Shown here: piece after piece, positions 7,127 through 11,160 of the stretch
Layout of the letters: every line of letters begins with the position of its first letter
Numbering within the stretch: position 1 is the first letter of the stretch
DNA from: Lachnospiraceae bacterium
GTDB taxonomy: Bacteria > Bacillota > Clostridia > Lachnospirales > Lachnospiraceae
NCBI GenBank assembly: GCA_017391545.1
Contig: JAFOYD010000214.1
Coordinates: 1-11,160 of the forward strand
Direction of reading: 5' to 3'
DNA: 11,160 nt
Position numbers and translations under genes: made by a program
Notes under the pieces: generated by a model
What the model was told of the DNA's origin: nothing
Database searches by the model: none
Seen by the model: the letters and a program-made list of their open reading frames with translations, nothing else

Positions 7127-8452
7127 CTAAAAAATGATGGCATCAAGAAAGTCCTGCCCGCTTGATTTTACAATATCTATCGGAACTTGTAAAGCCTTTT
7201 CCAATTCAGGCAATGTCATGTCATCAAGAAATACTGCCTCGCCACTCTTCAACACATTCTGAGGAAGAAGCAGCTTCTCGCCAAGTACCTGCCCCTTTAG
7301 CTGTGCCAGAAGATCCTGTCCCGTCAAAAGTCCTGACACCGTAATCATCTCTCCAAAAAAATCATTTCTGATCGGATAAATATGAATCTTAAGCTGTGGA
7401 TACTGCTCCATGAGCTGTTTTGCCATATCATCAATAAACCGGTATGCAAGTCTTCCCGTTGCGATGGAAAGCTCTCTTTCCGGTATCTGTACGCCCTTTG
7501 TGATCTTTAGCTCCGCAAAGGCATCCTGAAATTCATCCGTCAGAAGCCGAAGCATTCCCACGCCGTTTTCAAGCTGCAAATAACCATCGTATCGCTCCTC
7601 CTCCGGCAGCTCCTCCTCAGCAAGGATGTACCATTCGTCGCTTGCATGGATGAAATGAAGCCCATACTCCGGATATAGCTTGTCCTGCCATTTATGAATG
7701 ACCTCTAAGACCTGTTTTGCGTCCTTTTTAGTAAATGGCTCGAGCGGATACAGACCCTCTCTGTATTTTGAGAGCCCCACAGGCACCACCGACACACTCT
7801 CAAGATTCGGCAGATAATTTGACAAATCACGGATGCTTCTCTCGAGCTCTTCCCCATCGTTGACGCCCTTGCACAGCACGATCTGACCATTCATTGTGAT
7901 GCCTGCCTGTGCCAGCTTCCATGCCTTTTCCAATGCCTGACCTGCAAAGCGGTTGTTTAGCATCCTACACCGAAGCTCTGGATTTGTCGTCTGAAAAGAC
8001 ACATTGATTGGGGAAAGATTATACTTAATGATACGGTCAACATCCTCATCTGACATATTTGTCAATGTCACATAATTCCCCTGTAGAAAAGAAAGCCTGG
8101 AATCATCATCTTTAAAATACAAAGTATCCCGCATTCCTTTTGGCATCTGATCAATAAAACAGAAAATGCATTTATTGTGACAGGAACGGTAATCATCCAT
8201 CAGGCCGTTTTCAAATGTGATGCCCAGATCCTCATCATACTCTTTGTCAATTTCCAAAAGCCACTCCTCACCCGAAGGCTTTCTGATCAGCACTTCAATA
8301 TATTCATCCTGCGTGTAATACTGATAATCAAAGATATCTTCTATTTTATTTCCATTGATTTCTACAAGTACATCTCCCGCTTCAATCTCAAGCTCCTCTG
8401 CAATACTTCCCGGCATTACTTTTTCAACAATGTGTAAATGTTCCTTTTTCAT
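7127..8452 (-). CDS. DUF512 family protein: PDZ domain plus radical-SAM-like FeS domain
   Basis: A 441-residue cytoplasmic protein from the start chosen. The frame also allows an ATG at 8464, but only the ATG at 8452 has a proper ribosome-binding site (GAGG at 8459-8462, 6 nt spacing). Residues 4-70 form a PDZ-like domain (IVEKVMPGSIAEELEIEAGD). A cysteine cluster C91-x3-C95-x2-C98 (CHNKCIFC) matches the radical SAM iron-sulfur signature. It is followed by LSFLQGNYVTLTN and TNPELRCRMLNNR, typical of this family, and by a C-terminal DUF512 region. Family members are conserved putative FeS oxidoreductases or maturases of unknown reaction, often next to der in Clostridia. It is the first gene after the operon promoter. 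The segment usually reading HTTNPELR is QTTNPELR here, a small deviation from my memory of the family. Confidence 0.9.
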   Translation of the reverse strand: MKKEHLHIVEKVMPGSIAEELEIEAGDVLVEINGNKIEDIFDYQYYTQDEYIEVLIRKPSGEEWLLEIDKEYDEDLGITFENGLMDDYRSCHNKCIFCFIDQMPKGMRDTLYFKDDDSRLSFLQGNYVTLTNMSDEDVDRIIKYNLSPINVSFQTTNPELRCRMLNNRFAGQALEKAWKLAQAGITMNGQIVLCKGVNDGEELERSIRDLSNYLPNLESVSVVPVGLSKYREGLYPLEPFTKKDAKQVLEVIHKWQDKLYPEYGLHFIHASDEWYILAEEELPEEERYDGYLQLENGVGMLRLLTDEFQDAFAELKITKGVQIPERELSIATGRLAYRFIDDMAKQLMEQYPQLKIHIYPIRNDFFGEMITVSGLLTGQDLLAQLKGQVLGEKLLLPQNVLKSGEAVFLDDMTLPELEKALQVPIDIVKSSGQDFLDAIIF

Positions 8453-8489
8453 TGATTGCCTCATTTCTTATTTTTAACTATCTTATTTA

Positions 8490-8518
8490 ATAATACTAGA
8501 AATTCCTTGACGTGTCAC
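8490..8518 (-). promoter_or_regulatory. Sigma-A-like promoter of the DUF512-der-plsY-gpsA operon
   Basis: On the minus strand GTGACA (8513-8518) and TATTAT (8490-8495) are separated by exactly 17 nt, each one mismatch from the consensus hexamers. The predicted transcript would start near 8483, leaving a leader of about 31 nt to the ATG at 8452. That agrees with that start and not with the ATG at 8464. Confidence 0.65.
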
Positions 8519-8535
8519 TACCTGAATGTTATAAA
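8507..8535 (+). promoter_or_regulatory. Sigma-A-like promoter of prs
   Basis: TTGACG (8507-8512) and TATAAA (8530-8535) are 17 nt apart, each one mismatch from consensus. Transcription would start near 8542, about 38 nt before the prs ATG, with AAAGGA lying in the leader. The -35 box abuts the -35 box of the opposite promoter, and each promoter's -35 lies inside the other's spacer. Confidence 0.75.
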
Positions 8536-8579
8536 ATATTATTGAGTGTTTATATGATAAAGAAAGGAATGTATATAAA

Positions 8580-9758
8580 ATGCCATATTCAAAAGATTTG
8601 GAAAGTGCCATGCCCGTAGCACCTTTAAAGCTCGTGGTTTTAGGAAGCGCCTTAGAGCTGGGCAAAAAGGTCAATGATTATCTGGTAGACTTTCGCAGCA
8701 AGGTAAACAACGTATATAACAACGACCCTGCTTTTCAGGGATATGCCGAAGACAGCTATCTTGCAAAATTTTCCACACCACGTTTTAACAGTGGCGAAGG
8801 CAAAGCAGTTTTGGGGGAAACGGTACGTGGAAAAGATTTATTTATTCTTGTAGATGTGTGCAACCACAGTCTGACCTATACCATGAACGGCTTCACGAAT
8901 CATATGTCTCCTGATGACCACTATCAGGATTTAAAGCGTGTCATCGCTGCCACAAATGGAAAAGCTCATCGAATCAATGTCATCATGCCATTTTTATATG
9001 AAGGCAGACAGCACAGAAGAACCGGTCGTGAGTCTCTCGACTGTGCATATGCTTTTGAGGAACTGACAGAAATGGGCGTCAGCAATTTCATCACTTTTGA
9101 TGCACATGATCCCAGAATCCAGAACGCTGCTCCTTTAAGTGGTTTTGACAACTTCACTGCTCATTACCAGTTTACAAGAGCCCTTTTGAAATCTGAAAAG
9201 GATCTGATACTTGATAAAGATCATATCATCGTAATTTCACCGGATGAAGGTGCTTTGGACAGGGCAATCTACTTCTCAAGCGTGATCGGTGCAGATACCG
9301 GTATGTTCTACAAGCGTCGTGACTACTCTACCATTGTAAACGGAAAGAATCCGATTGTTGCCCATGAGTTTCTTGGAAACGATATCGAAGGCAAGGATAT
9401 CATTATCATTGACGACATGATTTCCTCCGGTGACAGCATGATCGACACTTCAAGACAGCTGAAGGCCATGAAAGCAAAGCGTGTATTCATCTGTACGACC
9501 TTTGGTCTGTTCACGAATGGTCTGGCAGCATTTGACAAAGCGTATGAAGAAGGCGTCTTTGACAAAGTCATAACCACCAACCTCAGCTATCGTCCACCTG
9601 AACTGCTCACCAAGCCCTATTATCTTGAAGCTGATATGAGCAAGTTCCTGGCTTCCATTATCGACTTTATGAATCATGATTTGTCGATGGAGCATGTTTC
9701 TACACCGACTGAAAAGATTCAGCGTATTCTGGAACGATATGCTGACGGTCTTGAATAG
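8580..9758 (+). CDS. prs: Ribose-phosphate pyrophosphokinase (PRPP synthetase), long variant
   Basis: PRPP synthetase makes phosphoribosyl pyrophosphate from ribose 5-phosphate and ATP for purine, pyrimidine, His, Trp and NAD synthesis. At 392 residues it exceeds the common bacterial form (about 315). Family features: NVIMPFLYEGRQHRR (133-147), the counterpart of the PYFGYARQDR ATP-site region; ITFDAHDPRIQN (171-182); VISPDEGALDRA (218-229); and the PRPP loop IIIIDDMISSGDSM (274-287). That loop fits the general phosphoribosyltransferase pattern but lacks the usual TGGT ending of PRPP synthetases. The extra length is at the N-terminus and in insertions such as 95-120. The ATG is preceded by AAAGGA with a long 11-nt spacing. 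It is alone on the plus strand between its promoter and terminator. I call it an active variant with good but not full certainty. Confidence 0.92.
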   Translation: MPYSKDLESAMPVAPLKLVVLGSALELGKKVNDYLVDFRSKVNNVYNNDPAFQGYAEDSYLAKFSTPRFNSGEGKAVLGETVRGKDLFILVDVCNHSLTYTMNGFTNHMSPDDHYQDLKRVIAATNGKAHRINVIMPFLYEGRQHRRTGRESLDCAYAFEELTEMGVSNFITFDAHDPRIQNAAPLSGFDNFTAHYQFTRALLKSEKDLILDKDHIIVISPDEGALDRAIYFSSVIGADTGMFYKRRDYSTIVNGKNPIVAHEFLGNDIEGKDIIIIDDMISSGDSMIDTSRQLKAMKAKRVFICTTFGLFTNGLAAFDKAYEEGVFDKVITTNLSYRPPELLTKPYYLEADMSKFLASIIDFMNHDLSMEHVSTPTEKIQRILERYADGLE

Positions 9759-9773
9759 AGATAGGATAAACAC

Positions 9774-9813
9774 AAAATAAAGGATGGAGCAATACTGCTC
9801 TGTCCTTTATTTT
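9774..9813 (+). terminator. Intrinsic terminator of prs, probably bidirectional
   Basis: A 17-bp stem with two G-T pairs (9774-9790 against 9797-9813) closes a 6-nt loop AATACT. The stem base is A/T-rich, with T-runs on the right for the plus strand and on the left for the minus strand. It lies 15 nt after the prs stop and faces leftward transcription from the accessory region, so it likely serves both. Confidence 0.85.
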
Positions 9814-9889
9814 ATTTCATCTTCCCCATCCTTGCATTCACTTTGTTTTCACATACATAACTCAATTGTAATTCTTACTTATTGTGCCT

Positions 9890-9927
9890 GACCCTTATGT
9901 GGACCCTTATGTATTTACATATGGGTC
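9890..9927. repeat. Direct plus inverted repeat of a GACCCTTATGT element
   Basis: GACCCTTATGT occurs at 9890-9900 and again at 9902-9912. The second copy, extended to 9913, faces TACATATGGGTC (9916-9927) as an inverted repeat with 11 of 12 matches and a 2-nt centre. The left flank reads GTGCCTGACCC. The element overlaps the point where the immunity-like pseudogene loses sense, so it may mark an insertion or deletion scar, or a REP-like palindrome. No transposase is visible. Confidence 0.6.
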
Positions 9928-10090
9928 ATCATAAAAAATATAATTCTTTCATCGCACCCCTCTACTTCAATACCAGAATCTCCACATCCTTTTTCCAATA
10001 TTCTTCACCTTGGTTGAAAAAAATATCTTTCAAAAAATCATCTGTAGGATTTACTACAGGTTCTCCAATTGGTCCATTATATACTATCAT
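9907..10090 (-). pseudogene. Broken small acidic protein gene, immunity-protein-like
   Basis: From ATG 10090, preceded by AGGA (10095-10098), a 42-codon frame ends at 9962-9964. Coding sense continues in shifted frames. After EEYW (residues 29-32) a one-base change near 9990-9996 would restore EKGCGDSGIEVEGCDERIIF, and a second one-base change in the six-A run 9933-9938 would restore FFYDDPY before the stop at 9907-9909. The joined product is acidic, soluble and about 60 residues long. Its style (GEPVVNPTDDFL early, then an acidic GDSGIE core) recalls small immunity proteins of polymorphic toxin loci, but I cannot assign a family. The lesions are both in or beside homopolymers, so real decay and sequencing error are both possible. 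It starts 20 nt after the stop of the preceding fragment. Confidence 0.55.
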
Positions 10091-10110
10091 ATCTTCCTGT
10101 CTATTACTAC

Positions 10111-10516
10111 CTATCTGACAATGATGCCCGGATTTTTTCTTTGCAGCTCTGCCAGCATGAATACAGCCGGTATCTCCTTTGTCTGCGCCAGTGCAACTGT
10201 CTCTTTTGGTGTTTTTCCATATACGATCAGTTTGTTGCCCTGATTATCTACTCTCACAATGTTCTGGTAGGGTATTGCTTTGATCACGATAAATGTAATA
10301 TTGACCAGATACTGATTCGTGAAGATTGTATTCTGATTCTTTGGAATAGATGCCTACCGTACATATGAAACTGAATATCAACGTGATGAGCAATATCCCT
10401 CCATTGATTGTAAGCGCCCCTGTAATGATAGCTCCTATCCATAATAAGGTCTGTAGAGCTACTACAAGGCAAAGCAATGCCATTATTCTATGATTTACTT
10501 TCTTTACTAACTTCAT
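10111..10516 (-). pseudogene. Small two-helix membrane protein gene, probably frameshifted
   Basis: An ATG at 10516 with AAAGGAG (10526-10532, spacing 9) opens a 90-codon frame ending at 10244. It begins with a basic stretch (MKLVKKVNHR) and has two membrane helices, about residues 11-35 and 37-57. A second frame, open from about 10360 down to a stop at 10111-10113, has protein-like content (AIPYQNIVRVDNQGNKLIVYG, then KTPKETVALAQTKEIPAVFM) but no start of its own. The simplest reading is one gene of about 134 residues with a one-base shift between 10246 and 10360. Two N-terminal helices followed by a short beta-rich cytoplasmic domain resemble small bacterial PH-like membrane proteins; that is a weak inference. 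If the shift is not real damage, the 90-residue product could stand alone. Confidence 0.55.
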
Positions 10517-10530
10517 AACATTTGTCTCCT

Positions 10531-10746
10531 TTATTTCACTAAAAAATATCCGCTTTTTGATAGATGCTCCGGTTTGATGCAGAAATCTTTTACGGCAACG
10601 ATGCATTTTTTCTTCTTTTGATATACATATAAATTACAATATGGATTAGCGATATACTCTCTGGGGTCCAGATTATCAAAATGTACTACATACTCTTTAG
10701 AATTAGCAAGACACTGGAATCGGGCTATATAGTCTGTATTAGTCAC
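10531..10746 (-). CDS. Small hypothetical protein, possibly a 5'-truncated remnant
   Basis: The 71-codon frame has normal, protein-like composition with several aromatic residues (ARFQCLANSKEYVVHFD, NPYCNLYVYQKKKK) and no membrane segment or known motif. The only available start is a GTG at 10746 without a ribosome-binding site, following two stop codons in frame. It lies 10 nt beyond the T-tract of the neighbour's terminator, with no room for a promoter. It therefore looks like the C-terminal end of a gene whose 5' part was lost. Its stop overlaps the ribosome-binding site of the membrane-protein gene downstream, which suggests they were once one operon. Function is unknown. Confidence 0.45.
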   Translation of the reverse strand: MTNTDYIARFQCLANSKEYVVHFDNLDPREYIANPYCNLYVYQKKKKCIVAVKDFCIKPEHLSKSGYFLVK

Positions 10747-10756
10747 TTTTCATCAC

Positions 10757-10797
10757 AAAAACGGACGCAGTAATCATGCCTGACTTACTGCATCCGT
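10757..10797 (-). terminator. Rho-independent terminator of the PD-(D/E)XK gene
   Basis: A 13-bp stem with one G-T pair, ACGGACGCAGTAA (10761-10773) against TTACTGCATCCGT (10785-10797), encloses an 11-nt loop. It is followed on the minus strand by a run of T (10757-10761). It starts 9 nt after the stop of the gene at the right edge. Confidence 0.88.
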
Positions 10798-10806
10798 TAT
10801 ATTTGC

Positions 10807-11160
10807 TTAACTTTCCCATTCCTCGATCTCGCAGCTGTGGCTCTTGTTGTCCGGGGCATAGTTAATCCCAACAAGCAGAATCTTATCATGATATCCTGAC
10901 AATGCTCCTGTGTATCTTTTGTCTTTGATCTGTCTGATTGCAGTATCGGCTGTTTTGTCATATTTTAATTCTATGACCATTGCCGGGCGGCTGCCTGCAT
11001 TTGCTCTTGGGATAAATACCATGTCAGCAAAGCCCTTTCCTGTGGGAAATTCGCGCACGATATTGTAATATGCCGGTGCCGTGAAATATGCCATGGTGAG
11101 GACGCAACTGAGTGCGTTCTCATTGTTATATTTGATTACCGTAAAGTGAACCCATTTGTC
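10807..11160 (-). CDS. C-terminal part of AAA-ATPase-like / PD-(D/E)XK nuclease-like protein
   Basis: The frame stays open to the right edge, giving 117 codons of a longer protein. An internal ATG at 11094 is not the start, because the codons before it (YNNENALSCVLT) already match the family. The part seen is the PD-(D/E)XK-type domain found at the C-terminus of AAA-ATPase-like (DUF1703-type) proteins: REFPTGKGFADMVFIPR carries the core Asp, AMVIELKYDK carries the E-x-K pair, and DTAIRQIKDKRY and KILLVGINY follow in the usual order. These proteins occur in many copies in gut Clostridia and Bacteroidetes, and their biological role is not settled. The nuclease residues appear intact; the ATPase half should lie beyond the window. 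Confidence 0.9.
   Translation of the reverse strand, partial: DKWVHFTVIKYNNENALSCVLTMAYFTAPAYYNIVREFPTGKGFADMVFIPRANAGSRPAMVIELKYDKTADTAIRQIKDKRYTGALSGYHDKILLVGINYAPDNKSHSCEIEEWES

Noticed and set aside
8465..8579. Riboswitch or leader RNA ahead of prs
   Set aside because: The predicted leader is under 40 nt, with no conserved aptamer-like structure or terminator.
9820..9875. Minus-strand frame reading LSYVCENKVNARMGKMK before a stop, as a gene tail
   Set aside because: Too short and without a start or continuous upstream frame; it may be a relic of the decayed region but cannot be supported.
10069..10368. Plus-strand ORF of 99 codons in the right-hand region
   Set aside because: It lacks a ribosome-binding site, is rich in Cys/Tyr/Ile from antisense reading, and mirrors codon for codon the coding-like minus-strand frame of the broken membrane gene.

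Overview
The window reads as a chromosomal segment of a spore-forming, low-GC Firmicute. Protein flavour (a long 392-residue PRPP synthetase, a DUF512 radical-SAM protein upstream of der, an AAA-ATPase-like/PD-(D/E)XK protein) points to Clostridia, most likely Lachnospiraceae. The taxon is an inference from protein character, not from a marker gene.

Left and centre (1-8518, all on the minus strand): a tightly packed operon runs leftward from a sigma-A-like promoter at 8490-8518. In transcription order it holds a PDZ/radical-SAM DUF512 protein, der (ribosome-assembly GTPase), plsY and gpsA (the G3P and lysophosphatidate steps of phospholipid synthesis), a MoxR AAA+ ATPase, its VWA-domain partner, and a zinc-ribbon protein with a 15-bp-repeat tail rich in Tyr, Lys and Arg. 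It ends at a strong intrinsic terminator (1155-1198). Beyond it, spoIVA (spore-coat basement ATPase, cut by the left edge) begins with its own start signals and a possible sigma-E promoter. The der-gpsA-spoIVA order is shared with Bacillus; the MoxR/VWA/zinc-ribbon trio sits between gpsA and spoIVA and is the least understood part of the conserved block.

Centre right (8490-9813): a divergent, overlapping promoter pair separates the operon from prs on the plus strand, with the two -35 boxes abutting. prs encodes an unusual long ribose-phosphate pyrophosphokinase and ends in a long hairpin terminator that probably serves both strands.

Right (9814-11160): an accessory, decaying region on the minus strand. 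From right to left it holds the C-terminal part of an AAA-ATPase-like/PD-(D/E)XK protein (cut by the right edge) and its terminator, a 71-codon ORF lacking a convincing start, a small two-helix membrane protein that continues in another frame, and a short acidic immunity-protein-like gene broken by two apparent frameshifts in homopolymers. A compact direct-plus-inverted repeat (9890-9927) lies where that last gene breaks up. No tRNA, rRNA, CRISPR array or intact transposase was seen.
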